Below are positions 52,830 through 61,983 of a stretch of DNA of 64,000 bases, piece after piece (positions within the stretch are counted from its first letter, which is position 1; the number at the start of each line of letters is the position of its first letter). A program made the position numbers and the translations under genes. The DNA is from CAVSUZ01 sp963791885 (lineage in GTDB: Bacteria > Pseudomonadota > Alphaproteobacteria > Acetobacterales > Acetobacteraceae). Location of the stretch: contig CAWBUL010000006.1 of assembly GCA_963791885.1 (NCBI GenBank), positions 2,046,001 through 2,110,000 on the forward strand, given 5' to 3'. The notes under the pieces were generated by a model, which was not told the origin of the DNA, did no database searches, and saw only the letters and a program-made list of their open reading frames with translations.

Positions 52830-53920
52830 GCTTGTTCTCCCTGTTGCTGTTTTGCGGGCTGGCCGGTGGCGGTGAAGAGGCGTTCGTCAGCAGCGCTCCA
52901 GGTCACGCCGATCTCGGCGCCCGGCGCATGACGTTCAACGGCGTCGGGTCCGAAAGCCGGGCCGCGCGCCAGCAGCGTGACATCGGGCGCGAGCCGGATG
53001 GCATGTTCAACAACCGCGCCGAGATAGGTGCAGAGATCCACCGTGCCTCGCGCTCGCGCGTGGGCGGACGGCGGAAGGAGGCGCAGGCATTCGGGATGGA
53101 GGGCGAGGGTTGCTTCGCCATCAGCCTGGTACGCGCGCGTAAGGTCGATGCGGGCACCGGGCAGATGCAGGCGATCGCGATCGAGCCGGCCGTAAATGAT
53201 GTTGCTGGCGCCGATGAAGCTGGCAACGAACGGGCTTGCGGGGCGTTGGTAAAGGTCTTCCTGAGTGCCGGTCTGCTGGATTCCACCATCCTTCATCACC
53301 ACGAGGCGGTCGGCCATCGCCATGGCTTCCGCCTGATCGTGGGTGACCATCACGGTGGTGATGCCGCGATCGCGTTGAAGAAGACGGATCTCGCGCGCCA
53401 TTTCACCGCGCAGGGCGGCATCGAGGTTGGAGAGCGGTTCATCGAGCAGCAGTACGCGTGGTTCGATGGCAAGCGCACGGGCGAGCGCGACGCGCTGTTG
53501 CTGGCCGCCGGAGAGATGACGCGGCAGGCGGTCGGACAAATCGTGCAGCTTCACGAGTTGCAGCATCTCCTGCACGCGGGGGCTGACGCGCTGTCGGGGC
53601 CATCGGCGCATCTCCAGCCCGAACGCAACGTTGCGGGCAACGGAGAGATGAGGAAACAGCGCGTAGCTCTGGAACACGATGCCCATGTCGCGGCGATGCG
53701 CGGGCAGCGGCACGATGCTGCGGTCATCAAGCCGGATGTCGCCCGCGGTGGGATCGGTAAAGCCGGCGATCATCCGCAACGTGGTGGTTTTGCCGCAACC
53801 GGAAGGGCCAAGCAGGACGATCAGCTCACCGGGGTCGATTTGGAGCGTGACGTCGGTGACGGCGTGCGTGTCGCCATAGGCCTTGCTGACGGAGTCAAGC
53901 ACAAGCTGGGCGGCGGTCAT
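52817..53920 (-). CDS. ABC ATPase, PotA-like
   Basis: 367 residues. Walker A is GPSGCGKTTTLRMI, the signature is LSGGQQQRVALARAL, Walker B is VLLLDEPLSNLDA, and the H-loop is VTHDQAEA. A C-terminal TOBE region follows (about 270-350). It energises the PotB/PotC-like channel. The ATG overlaps the PotC-like stop (53917-53920). Confidence 0.95.
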   Translation of the reverse strand: MTAAQLVLDSVSKAYGDTHAVTDVTLQIDPGELIVLLGPSGCGKTTTLRMIAGFTDPTAGDIRLDDRSIVPLPAHRRDMGIVFQSYALFPHLSVARNVAFGLEMRRWPRQRVSPRVQEMLQLVKLHDLSDRLPRHLSGGQQQRVALARALAIEPRVLLLDEPLSNLDAALRGEMAREIRLLQRDRGITTVMVTHDQAEAMAMADRLVVMKDGGIQQTGTQEDLYQRPASPFVASFIGASNIIYGRLDRDRLHLPGARIDLTRAYQADGEATLALHPECLRLLPPSAHARARGTVDLCTYLGAVVEHAIRLAPDVTLLARGPAFGPDAVERHAPGAEIGVTWSAADERLFTATGQPAKQQQGEQAWTA

Positions 53921-54777
53921 CGCGCCACCGCCGTGAGGCGGACGAAGCGATCGAGGATCAGCAGCAACGCACCGATGCCGACGATCTGCACCACGGCGAT
54001 CGCGGCGACCATCGGGTCGATGTGATATTCCAGGTATTCGAGGATGGAGACCGGCAGCGTGGTCATGCCGGGCGCGGAGAGGAACAGCGCCATCGGCAAA
54101 TTGTCGAATGAAACGATAAAAGCAAACAGCCCCCCGGCGACGATGCCTGCTCGCATCGCGGGCAGGGTGACGCGCCAGATGACGCGGGCGGGCGATGCAC
54201 CGAGGCTGCTGGCGGCTTCCTCGGCGGTGCGGTCATGGTTCGCGAGGCTGGCGACGCAGAGCCGGACCGCCCAGGGCGTGGTGATCAGCAGATGGGCTGC
54301 CAGCAACCCACCGAACCCGACGAAAGCCAGTCCCGTCACCTGCTCGATCAGCACCAGATAGACGAAGATCGCGAGGCTGAGCGCGATTTCCGGGAAGGCG
54401 ATCGGGGCAAGAAGAATAGTGCCGATCACGGTGGTCGTGCGATTGCGGTAGCGCGAGAGGGCGATGCCGGCGGGGATGCCAAGGAGCAGGCTGCCGGCCA
54501 CTGCGCAAAGGGCGAGTTCGGCGCTGAGCAGCAGCGGGCCGCCGAATTCGCCGAATGTCGCGGCATACCAGGACAGCGTGTAGCCGTGCGGCGGGAAGGA
54601 AACGAGCTTTTCGTTGAAGAAGCTGAGATAGAGCGTCAGCGCGAGCGGCAGGCCGATGATGAAGCCGCCCGCGAGGACGAGGAGATCGAGGGGAAGACGT
54701 TTGAGTGCGGCTGCGGATAGGGCATTACGACCTTTACGGTCGAGATTGCTTCGCCGCTCCGCGGCTCGCAATGACAT
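53917..54777 (-). CDS. ABC permease, PotC-like, with repeat-encoded N-terminus
   Basis: About 286 residues. The EAA loop is NHDRTAEEAASSLGASPARVIWRVTLPAMRAG and the helices match PotC. The first 17 residues (SLRAAERRSNLDRKGRN) are encoded by a copy of a common TCATTGCGAGC-type repeat. No ATG, GTG or TTG follows before the first membrane helix, so the ATG at 54777 inside the repeat seems to be the start. It is two bases downstream of the amidohydrolase gene. Confidence 0.85.
   Translation of the reverse strand: MSLRAAERRSNLDRKGRNALSAAALKRLPLDLLVLAGGFIIGLPLALTLYLSFFNEKLVSFPPHGYTLSWYAATFGEFGGPLLLSAELALCAVAGSLLLGIPAGIALSRYRNRTTTVIGTILLAPIAFPEIALSLAIFVYLVLIEQVTGLAFVGFGGLLAAHLLITTPWAVRLCVASLANHDRTAEEAASSLGASPARVIWRVTLPAMRAGIVAGGLFAFIVSFDNLPMALFLSAPGMTTLPVSILEYLEYHIDPMVAAIAVVQIVGIGALLLILDRFVRLTAVAR
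54723..54777 (-). repeat. REP-like repeat TCATTGCGAGC...GAAGCAATC
   Basis: The minus strand reads TCATTGCGAGCCGCGGAGCG, then GCGAAGCAATCTCGACC. This is a well-known kind of dispersed bacterial palindrome with inner inverted repeat CCGC/GCGG. It sits at the junction of two operon genes and supplies the start and first codons of the PotC-like permease. Confidence 0.7.
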
Positions 54778-54779
54778 TG

Positions 54780-56012
54780 TTACAGCGTGTTCTTCACGAA
54801 GCGGCCGCGACACATGATGGCGGAGAGGGTGCTGCCGTCGTTGCGGAAGACCGAGATGTCCCGGTACGGATCGCCGTCGACGACAAGGAGATCTGCATGC
54901 GCGCCGGGGATCAGTTCGCCCAGTTTGCCCTCGGCGCGAACGATTTCGGCATTGATCAGCGTGGCGGAGCGGATCACATCCTGCGGCTTCATCGCTTCGG
55001 CGCGGATGGTAAACTCATTGCAGTGATCACCCTGAAGCTGGCCGAGCAGGTCACTGCCGAAACCGATCTTCACGCCGGCGGACTGGAAGGTTTCGAGTGA
55101 TTTCAGCCCGGCTTCCAGCACCTTGTCGTTCTTCGCCAGGCTGACCTCCGACATGCCGAAGGTCCGCGCCCGGCGCTTCATGGAATTGTACGCAACCAGG
55201 GTGGGAACGACGTAGGCACCGCGGTCCGCCATCAGTGCCGCGGTCGGAGCATCGATCATGTTGCCATGCTCGATGGTACGGACGCCCCCTTTCACCGCGC
55301 GCTCGATCGCCTGTGCACTGTATGCGTGGGCGCAGACATAAGTTCCCCAGCGGGTGGCTTCCTCCACCGCAGCCTCGATCTCATCCATGCGGTATTGCAG
55401 GCTCTCGAGCGGATCGGAGGGTGAGGCGACGCCGCCGGAGACCATGATCTTGATATGGTCGGCGCCTTTGCGGAGTTCGTCGCGCACGGCTTTCACCACT
55501 TCCGGCACGCCGTCAGCGATGCGGGAGGTGAAGTTCAGGCCGTTGCAGCAGGCGCAGCCCACAGCGGATTGAGTGCGGCGACGATGATCGGCGTGACCGC
55601 CGGTCTGACTGAGTGGCTGGCCGGCGATGTAGAGACGCGGGCCGACGAACAGACCCTGTTCGACCGCTTCCTTCATGCCCCAATCGGCGCCGCCGGTGTC
55701 GCGCAGTGTGGTGAAGCCGCGCATCAGCATGGCGTGCATGGAGGCCGACCCCTTGGCGGAGAGCAGGGTCAGCGGAATATCCTCCAGCATCCGCAGATTC
55801 ACTTCGGTCAGGATGATGTGGATGTGGCAATCGATCATGCCCGGCATGAGCGTGCGGTTGCCGATATGCACGCGGGTCGCGGAGGAGGCGCTGATCGGCT
55901 TGTCGGAGACGTCTTTTATGGTGCCGTCCTCGACCAGGACCTCCATCCCGTCGATGGTTTCATCACGACGGGGGTCCAGGAAGCGTCCGCCGGTGAAGAG
56001 GAAGGATGCCAT
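54780..56012 (-). CDS. Metal-dependent amidohydrolase (prolidase/imidazolonepropionase-like)
   Basis: 410 residues. Metal-site motifs of the amidohydrolase superfamily are MPGMIDCHIHI (HxH, near 60), ADHIKIMVSGG (bridging Lys region), YVCAHAYS, RTIEHGN and IGFGSDLLG (Asp). This subgroup (prolidase or aryldialkylphosphatase-like) hydrolyses amide or peptide bonds of small molecules in the cytoplasm. It lies between an esterase and the PotABCD-like importer in one operon, so its substrate is probably imported by that system. Confidence 0.9.
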   Translation of the reverse strand: MASFLFTGGRFLDPRRDETIDGMEVLVEDGTIKDVSDKPISASSATRVHIGNRTLMPGMIDCHIHIILTEVNLRMLEDIPLTLLSAKGSASMHAMLMRGFTTLRDTGGADWGMKEAVEQGLFVGPRLYIAGQPLSQTGGHADHRRRTQSAVGCACCNGLNFTSRIADGVPEVVKAVRDELRKGADHIKIMVSGGVASPSDPLESLQYRMDEIEAAVEEATRWGTYVCAHAYSAQAIERAVKGGVRTIEHGNMIDAPTAALMADRGAYVVPTLVAYNSMKRRARTFGMSEVSLAKNDKVLEAGLKSLETFQSAGVKIGFGSDLLGQLQGDHCNEFTIRAEAMKPQDVIRSATLINAEIVRAEGKLGELIPGAHADLLVVDGDPYRDISVFRNDGSTLSAIMCRGRFVKNTL

Positions 56013-56068
56013 GGGTCTGCCTTATCCTGATTCTGTCGATAGTGTGCCGAGGAACGGGGCGCGAGTCA

Positions 56069-57097
56069 TCAATCGGTCAGGGCCTTCGCGAGAAACGGCA
56101 GGCTCTCGTCCATCCGGTAATCGACGTCGGAGTGGTTGTCGGGGAACTCCTCATACCGGTGCTGAATTCCGAGCCGAACCAGGAGGCGGGTCAGCCGCCG
56201 CGCGCCATAAAGAAGGTTGAACTGATCTTTCTCCCCACAATCGATATACAAAGCTTTCAGCTTACTGAGGCCGGGGGCAAGGGTTTCGGCTGCGACGACG
56301 GGATCGTGGCGGAGCCAGTTTGCCCAGCGATCTTCGATGATCTCACAGGTATCGAAGGTAACCGGCAAGCGAATGCCGAGAAACGCTGCGGCGTCCGGAT
56401 CGTAGCTGGCGGCCATCGCCAGCGCGTTAATGACTTTGCCCGCGCCATCGGGGCGCTTCGTTGCTGCCTCCATGTTCTTCCACCAGCGCTCGATGGAGTT
56501 TGCCGTGGTGGCCAGTGCACGCAAGACCGCGGGCATGTCGGGCAGGTAGCAGATTTCGAATGCCATATCGCCGGAGTGACAGGCGGCGGCGGACCAGAAA
56601 TCCGGATGACGCAGAGCGTGCATGATCGCGCCGTAACCGCCCGAGCTCTTGCCGAAGACCCCACGGCGGCCGGAACCGCCGCAATGAAAGCGGGTCTCGA
56701 TGGCGGGCGTCATCTCCTGCAACAGGAAGTCTTCCCAGGGTCCCGTCGCGGCCGAGTTGATGTACTGGTTGCCGCCGAGCCGTGTGAAGCAATCGGGGAA
56801 GGCGACGACAACCGGCGGCATTCGGCTTTCGCCGATCAACCGGTCAAGACGTTCGGGCGCATTCTCCCGGAAACCAGCCCAATTCGTATGCGACAGCCCG
56901 CTGCCGGTGAAGCCGACAAGATCCACCAGCAGCGGCAATCCTGCGCCGCTGTGGCCGGCTGGTACGTAGACGTCGACCGGCCGCGTCGTGGGATCGCCAA
57001 GCATGTTGGTCGTGAGTGCCTGGCTGGCGACTTCGATGCGGGTGACCGAACCGGCGGGGCCGAAAAACTTGCGCATTGCGGCATCATGGGGCGGCAC
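56069..57097 (-). CDS. Esterase D-like alpha/beta hydrolase
   Basis: 342 residues. The nucleophile Ser is in VFGKSSGGYGAIMHAL (near 150), the acid in YIDCGEKDQFNL, and the His in FPDNHSDVDYRM. This completes a catalytic triad of the esterase family (PF00756 type). The start is probably GTG at 57097; ATG at 57076 is an alternative and neither has a strong ribosome site. It follows the MFS gene and a triple 17-bp repeat. With the amidohydrolase it suggests stepwise hydrolysis of an ester-containing substrate. Confidence 0.85.
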   Translation of the reverse strand: MPPHDAAMRKFFGPAGSVTRIEVASQALTTNMLGDPTTRPVDVYVPAGHSGAGLPLLVDLVGFTGSGLSHTNWAGFRENAPERLDRLIGESRMPPVVVAFPDCFTRLGGNQYINSAATGPWEDFLLQEMTPAIETRFHCGGSGRRGVFGKSSGGYGAIMHALRHPDFWSAAACHSGDMAFEICYLPDMPAVLRALATTANSIERWWKNMEAATKRPDGAGKVINALAMAASYDPDAAAFLGIRLPVTFDTCEIIEDRWANWLRHDPVVAAETLAPGLSKLKALYIDCGEKDQFNLLYGARRLTRLLVRLGIQHRYEEFPDNHSDVDYRMDESLPFLAKALTD

Positions 57098-57111
57098 AAG
57101 CCGCAGGTTAA

Positions 57112-57162
57112 GGGGCAGTCATCGCAGTGGGGCAGTCATCGCAGTGGGGCAGTCATCGCAGC
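57112..57162. repeat. Three tandem 17-bp repeats at the MFS stop codon
   Basis: GGGGCAGTCATCGCAGT occurs three times without gap (57112, 57129, 57146), the last differing only at its end. On the minus strand each unit contains ATGA. The one at 57153-57156 supplies the stop of the MFS gene. Because 17 is not a multiple of three, the copies shift frame. Confidence 0.9.
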
Positions 57163-58466
57163 GGCTGGTGCGCGGTCTCCGGCATGCGCCAGATGACGAT
57201 GAAGCTGATGATCGCCGCGGCGATGACGTAAAAGGCGGGCGACAGGGGCGATCCGGTGGCCGCGATCAGCCAGGTGGCAATGAAGGGCGCGAAGCCCCCG
57301 AAGATGGCGACCGCCAAGGCGTAGGCGGGTGTCATCCAGGTGGAGCGTCCCATAGTCGCAAACATTTCGGCGATAGCGGCGGGTCCGGCGCCGGAAAACA
57401 GTGAAATCGCGGCCGCAAACACGATCTGGATCAGCACCAGCGTTCCAAACGCGGGCTTGCCGAGAATCACTAACCAGAGCGGAACCGGAAGCACGATGAA
57501 CGCGGCGCAGGACAGCAACAGCAACGGCTTTCGACCAATCCGGTCCGATACCATGCCGAAGATGGGGATCAGCACCATGAGCGCGAGCACGCCGATTGTG
57601 TTGGACCAGAGCGAGGCGGCGGCGCTGATTCCCGCGTGCAGGCGCGTGAAGGTCGGCATGTAGGAAAGAAAAATATAGAACGCCACGGTCCAGTGGATGG
57701 TGAAGCCGAAGGCACGCAGTGCGAGGGAGAAGCTGCTTTCGGTCGCCTGGTGCGTGGCTTCGGCGCGGCGGTAGGCGGGGGTCTCCTCCACGTTCGAGCG
57801 AAGATAGAGACCGACAAAGGCGAGAACGATTTCGAGTAGGAATGGAATGCGCCAGCCCCAGGCAGCGAGCGCATCGGGGGACATGATGGATGTAAACAGC
57901 GCACCCGTGCCGGAGGCGAGCACGAGGCTCGCAGCGATGGAGGCTTGCTGCCAGCTTCCGTAATAGCCCCGCTGGTCCGGGGGCGCCCATTCCACCATGA
58001 AGGCGGTCGCTCCGCCCCATTCGCCGCCGGCGGAGAAGCCCTGGATCAGCCGGGCGATGACGAGAAGCGCAGGGGCGGCAATGCCGATGGATGCATAACC
58101 CGGCAGGACGCCGACCAGCACGGTGCCGAGTGCCATCGACATGATGGTGAGCATGAGCGCGGCCTTGCGCCCGTGTGTATCGCCAAAATGCCCGATGATG
58201 AGCCCGCCGAGCGGACGCATGAGGAAGCCGACGCCGAACACGGCGAAGGAGGCAAGCAGAGCGGCCGTCGGGTTGGTGGCGGGGAAGAAGGTGTGCGCGA
58301 TGGTGGTGGCGAAGAAGACGTAGACACCGAAGTCGTACCATTCGAGAACATTGCCGATGGCAGACGCGGCGACGGCCTTTCGCGCCTCTGTTCCGGTCTG
58401 CCGGCCGGTTCCCGCGGCAAGATCTGACACGACTGCCCCCTGTTGCTTATGTGCAGAGGATGGCAC
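57153..58466 (-). CDS. MFS transporter of the metabolite:H+ symporter (ProP/ShiA-like) family
   Basis: 437 residues, twelve helices. MHS-family marks are IGNVLEWYDFGVYVFFATTIAHTFFP at the first helix, GFLMRPLGGLIIGHFGDTHGRKAAL (loop 2-3 motif), and RLIQGFSAGGEWGGATAFMVEWAP. It would import an organic acid, betaine or similar compound with protons. It is first in the operon that continues into the esterase, amidohydrolase and Pot-type importer. Confidence 0.93.
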   Translation of the reverse strand: MPSSAHKQQGAVVSDLAAGTGRQTGTEARKAVAASAIGNVLEWYDFGVYVFFATTIAHTFFPATNPTAALLASFAVFGVGFLMRPLGGLIIGHFGDTHGRKAALMLTIMSMALGTVLVGVLPGYASIGIAAPALLVIARLIQGFSAGGEWGGATAFMVEWAPPDQRGYYGSWQQASIAASLVLASGTGALFTSIMSPDALAAWGWRIPFLLEIVLAFVGLYLRSNVEETPAYRRAEATHQATESSFSLALRAFGFTIHWTVAFYIFLSYMPTFTRLHAGISAAASLWSNTIGVLALMVLIPIFGMVSDRIGRKPLLLLSCAAFIVLPVPLWLVILGKPAFGTLVLIQIVFAAAISLFSGAGPAAIAEMFATMGRSTWMTPAYALAVAIFGGFAPFIATWLIAATGSPLSPAFYVIAAAIISFIVIWRMPETAHQPLR

Positions 58467-58499
58467 AGCTTTCGCGCCGGTGTCACGGCGGGTGATTGT

Positions 58500-58940
58500 T
58501 CAGGATGGCTCCGCAGAGTCAGACCGAGGGATCATGTACAGCACATAGAAGCCCGTGGGGAATTCGAGCACCGGCGGGTGGTCGATATCGGACAGCTCCG
58601 CCAATTCCTGGAGCAGCATTTCGAGCCGGTTTCGATCATAGGCGTCTTCTTCGAGATCGGCCCGGTAGTCTGGCATGAATTGGAGCCGCGGTTCGACGCG
58701 TATCGCCACGATACTGAAATCCGCGGGGCCCACACGAGCCGTCCCCACCAACATGATGGCGGGATCGTCCGCGGGGCCAGCGGTCGCCAAAGTCGATGGC
58801 CACACAATCGGCGGGCAGGGTATTAAGCCTGCCGTATTTTGATCAGATGCCACTCGCTCCGGTACCATCGACCACTCAATCGGTTCGATTGCCTGCTTGC
58901 GGATCGACGGATCATTCGTCCCGTTTTCCATCCGAAGCAA
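58500..58940 (-). CDS. Conserved hypothetical protein
   Basis: 146 residues in the longest reading. The stretch from WPSTLATAGPADDPAIMLVG to FPTGFYVLYMIPRS looks like a compact alpha/beta domain. The first 40 residues look less protein-like, so the true start may be downstream, for example the Met before LVGTARVGP at 58754. I recognise no family. It is followed by the MFS gene on the same strand after 33 bp and could be its leading gene. Confidence 0.5.
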   Translation of the reverse strand: MLRMENGTNDPSIRKQAIEPIEWSMVPERVASDQNTAGLIPCPPIVWPSTLATAGPADDPAIMLVGTARVGPADFSIVAIRVEPRLQFMPDYRADLEEDAYDRNRLEMLLQELAELSDIDHPPVLEFPTGFYVLYMIPRSDSAEPS

Positions 58941-59033
58941 GCTATTCGTATCATACCGATCATTTCACACAGCGTTGTGATATGCTCCGCGTCATGTCTG
59001 CTCGCTGCTGGCGGCGATAATCGGAGCCGTTGC

Positions 59034-59079
59034 TTCTTAAGATGATGTGGGTTTCTTAATAGGCTGTGGGGTTTCTTAA
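59034..59079 (+). promoter_or_regulatory. Three TTCTTAA boxes upstream of the ClC gene
   Basis: TTCTTAA occurs at 59034-59040, 59053-59059 and 59073-59079, about 20 bp apart, or two helical turns. They are embedded in the partly repeated TGTGGGGTTTCTTAAT. The AT-rich boxes stand out in this GC-rich DNA and lie 130-170 bp before the chloride-channel gene. They may be regulator binding sites. Nothing else is seen in 58941-59206. Confidence 0.45.
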
Positions 59080-59206
59080 GATAATGGAGCCGCGATTCCA
59101 CATGTCCGCTTGGAAACACCGGCGTTTCTATGCGAATTGATTTAGCCTAGCCTAGCGTAGTGCAAAGCGGCGGGAGGACCCGGTCCGATGCCAAGCGGCC
59201 AACGGT

Positions 59207-61057
59207 ATGATGAATGATATTTCTTCTGAGTCCGCCGATAGAGCGCGGCCGGAAGACGGTTTGCAAAATTCGGGAATAGCCGGTGCCAGAGAACCGCGGC
59301 CGATCGGGTTGTGGTCGCTTTGTGGGCTGGGAGTGGTTGTCGGCATGGTTGCCGGTGTGGGCGCGGTGGTTTTTCGCGGGCTCATCGGTTTCGTTCATAA
59401 CATCCTGTTTCTCGGTCACGCGTCGTTCGTTTACGATGCGAGTGTCTTTACCCCGCCTTCGCCATGGGGAGCACTGGTCATTCTTGTACCGGTGATCGGC
59501 TCGCTCGGTGTGACGGCGATCGTGAACACGTTCGCGCCGGAAGCCAAAGGTCACGGTGTTCCCGAGGTGATGGACGCGATCTTTTACCAACGTGGGATAA
59601 TTCGACCCATTGTCGCCGTGGCGAAGTCGGCAGCTTCGGCGCTGGCGATCGGCAGCGGCGCGGCGATAGGGCGTGAGGGACCGATCATCCAGATCGGCTC
59701 TGCGATGGGTTCCACGCTCGGACAGATGATTGCGATGCCGATGGCCCAACGGATCACGCTGGTGGGGGCAGGCGCCGGCGCGGGTATCGCGGCCACGTTC
59801 AACACACCGATCGGCGGGGTGCTGTTCGCGACTGAGTTGATGCTGCCGGAGGTCAGCGCGAACACGTTCCTGCCGGTTGCTCTGGCGACCGGCACGGCGA
59901 CAATTATCGGCCGGCTGTTCTTTGGCTCACAGCCCGCCTTCGCGGTTCCAACTCAGCTTGCCGCGATCCCCAACGAGCCGAGCAGCGTGGTTACCCTGGT
60001 ACTATATGCCTGTTTGGGGGGGATCGTCGGCGTTGCCGCCGCCTTGTTCGTGCGCGGGCTGCACTGGACTGAAGACTTATTCAACCGAATTCCGGGCAGC
60101 TACTTCCGCCACGCCGTCGGGATGCTCCTGATTGGTGTGATGATCTATCTGCTGCTGGTCTTCGCCGGGCATTATTACGTTGAAGGCGTGGGCTATGCGA
60201 CCATTCAAGCAACGCTGGCCGGTCAGCTTTCGGGCGCCGGATTTTTGATCCTGTTGTTCGCCTGCAAACTGTTGGCGACCAATATCAGCCTGGGCTCCGG
60301 CTCGTCGGGCGGGATTTTCTCACCATCGCTGTTTATGGGCGCGAGCCTCGGCGCCGCGTTCGCCGAGTTGTTGCGGGTCGTGCTGCCCGGTATCGGGATC
60401 AGCCCTCCGGCATTTGCGATGGTCGGCATGGGGGCGATGGTCGGCGGTGGCACCGGCGCTGCGATGACGGCCGTAACGATGATCTTTGAGATGACCCTCG
60501 ACTACAACATCGTTCTGCCGATGATCCTGGCGGTGGCCGTGAGCCTGGGGGTCCGCCGCATGCTCTCGTTCGAGAGCATTTACACAATGAAGCTCGTGCG
60601 GCGTGGGCATGCGATGCCGCGCGGCCTGCATGCCAATCTATTCCTGGTGCGCAGCGCGCGTGACATCATGCTCCGCGACGTGGCGATTTTGGATGAGGCC
60701 ACCACCTTCTCCATGTTCTTGTCGATGTCAGAAAGCGCCGGAGGGCTGCGTCACATCGTGATTACGCGCGGCCGGCATGTGGCCGGTGTGCTTCGGGTCA
60801 ATATCGGCCTGCGCCGGGCCGTTGGCGCCGCCGGCGCTGATGTCACCCTTGGGGAGCTGGCAAGCCGAAGCTTCACGGTCGTCCGAGAGGATGCGGCGGC
60901 TTTCGATGTCATCGCGCGAATGGCGCGCAAGGGCGCGATCATGGCGCTGGTCATTCCGCGTTCCGGCAGCATGGAACCCGGGCGGATTCTAGGCGTGATT
61001 ACGCGGGAACAGATTGCGGACAGCGTCGCCAGCAGCATCGGGCTGTATCCGAAATAA
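59207..61057 (+). CDS. ClC-type chloride channel/antiporter with CBS domains
   Basis: 616 residues. ClC selectivity motifs are KGHGVPEVMD (in place of GSGIPE), GSGAAIGREGPIIQIGSAMG (with the gating Glu of GREGP) and GSGSSGGIFSPSLFMGASLG (GxFxP). About eleven membrane helices run to residue 450. A CBS pair follows at about 475-610 (RSARDIMLRDVAILDEATTF and FTVVREDAAAFDVIARM). It moves chloride, perhaps with protons, for acid resistance or volume control. The double ATG at 59207 is the start. Confidence 0.95.
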   Translation: MMNDISSESADRARPEDGLQNSGIAGAREPRPIGLWSLCGLGVVVGMVAGVGAVVFRGLIGFVHNILFLGHASFVYDASVFTPPSPWGALVILVPVIGSLGVTAIVNTFAPEAKGHGVPEVMDAIFYQRGIIRPIVAVAKSAASALAIGSGAAIGREGPIIQIGSAMGSTLGQMIAMPMAQRITLVGAGAGAGIAATFNTPIGGVLFATELMLPEVSANTFLPVALATGTATIIGRLFFGSQPAFAVPTQLAAIPNEPSSVVTLVLYACLGGIVGVAAALFVRGLHWTEDLFNRIPGSYFRHAVGMLLIGVMIYLLLVFAGHYYVEGVGYATIQATLAGQLSGAGFLILLFACKLLATNISLGSGSSGGIFSPSLFMGASLGAAFAELLRVVLPGIGISPPAFAMVGMGAMVGGGTGAAMTAVTMIFEMTLDYNIVLPMILAVAVSLGVRRMLSFESIYTMKLVRRGHAMPRGLHANLFLVRSARDIMLRDVAILDEATTFSMFLSMSESAGGLRHIVITRGRHVAGVLRVNIGLRRAVGAAGADVTLGELASRSFTVVREDAAAFDVIARMARKGAIMALVIPRSGSMEPGRILGVITREQIADSVASSIGLYPK

Positions 61058-61096
61058 GTGATGCCGCTGGGACCGCGCGGGGTTTCACCTTTGTGT

Positions 61097-61975
61097 TCAA
61101 GCCGAGCGGATGAACGCCCCCACTTCAGCCAGCGCGTCTCGCCCAGCGGTGAGTTGAGGATGAAACAGATGCCAGGCGTGGATCATCTCGGGCCAGGCCT
61201 GGAGAGTCACGCGGACATCGGCCGCGGCAGCGGCAGCGGCAAGGCGGGTTAAGTCGCTGAGCAGCGTCTCGGCCGTGCCGACCTGGATCAGCGTGGGCGG
61301 CAGTCCGTGCAGGTCGGCGTTGATGGGAGAGACGAGCGGGTCCATCGGATCGATGCCGTTGAGATAGAGCGCGGCGGTTTCCTGCAGGTAGGCACGCTGG
61401 ATCAGCGGATCGACGGCGGCTTTGGTGGTCATGGTCTCGCCGGTCATGGTCAGGTCGGTCCAGGGCGAGCTGAGCCAGACACGGGCGGGAAGCGGCGTGT
61501 GCTCGTCGCGGAGCGAGATCAGCGTGGCGAGGGCCAGACCGCCGCCGGCACTTTCGCCGGCAAGGGCGATGTTTCCGGGGTCGAAGCCGGAGGAGAGCAG
61601 GAAACGGTAGGCGGCGAGGGCGTCGTGCGGGGCGGCGGGAAACGGGTGCTCGGGCGCCAAGCGGTAGTCGAGCGCGAGCGTGCGGGCACGCGCCTGACGG
61701 CCGGCCTCGGCGATCATGTGGCGGTGGCTGCGAATCGAGCCGGCGATGTAAGCGCCGCCGTGAAGGAACAGGATGACGCGATGCGGGTCGGCGGCGGGGG
61801 TGGACGTCCACTCGGCCGGGACTCCACCGGCGTCGATGGCTTCCGTGCGTATGTCGGGTGGCAGCGTGTAGCCGGCGCCGAGGCCGTCGAGGCGCTGGCG
61901 ACGCTCCGCGAGATCTGTTGGGCGGGGGCGTGATTGCAGGAGCGCCCGGATGGCATCGATTTCCGGGTTGCTCAT
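61097..61975 (-). CDS. Alpha/beta hydrolase of the hormone-sensitive lipase family
   Basis: 292 residues. The HSL oxyanion motif is FLHGGAYIAGS, the nucleophile is in ALAGESAGGGLAL, the acid in DPMDPLVSP and the His in WPEMIHAWHLF. All triad residues are present. It would hydrolyse a short-chain ester. It is eight bases downstream of the VOC gene on the same strand and probably part of a three-gene transcript with MmgE/PrpD. Confidence 0.9.
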   Translation of the reverse strand: MSNPEIDAIRALLQSRPRPTDLAERRQRLDGLGAGYTLPPDIRTEAIDAGGVPAEWTSTPAADPHRVILFLHGGAYIAGSIRSHRHMIAEAGRQARARTLALDYRLAPEHPFPAAPHDALAAYRFLLSSGFDPGNIALAGESAGGGLALATLISLRDEHTPLPARVWLSSPWTDLTMTGETMTTKAAVDPLIQRAYLQETAALYLNGIDPMDPLVSPINADLHGLPPTLIQVGTAETLLSDLTRLAAAAAAADVRVTLQAWPEMIHAWHLFHPQLTAGRDALAEVGAFIRSA

Positions 61976-61983
61976 GATCGCGG

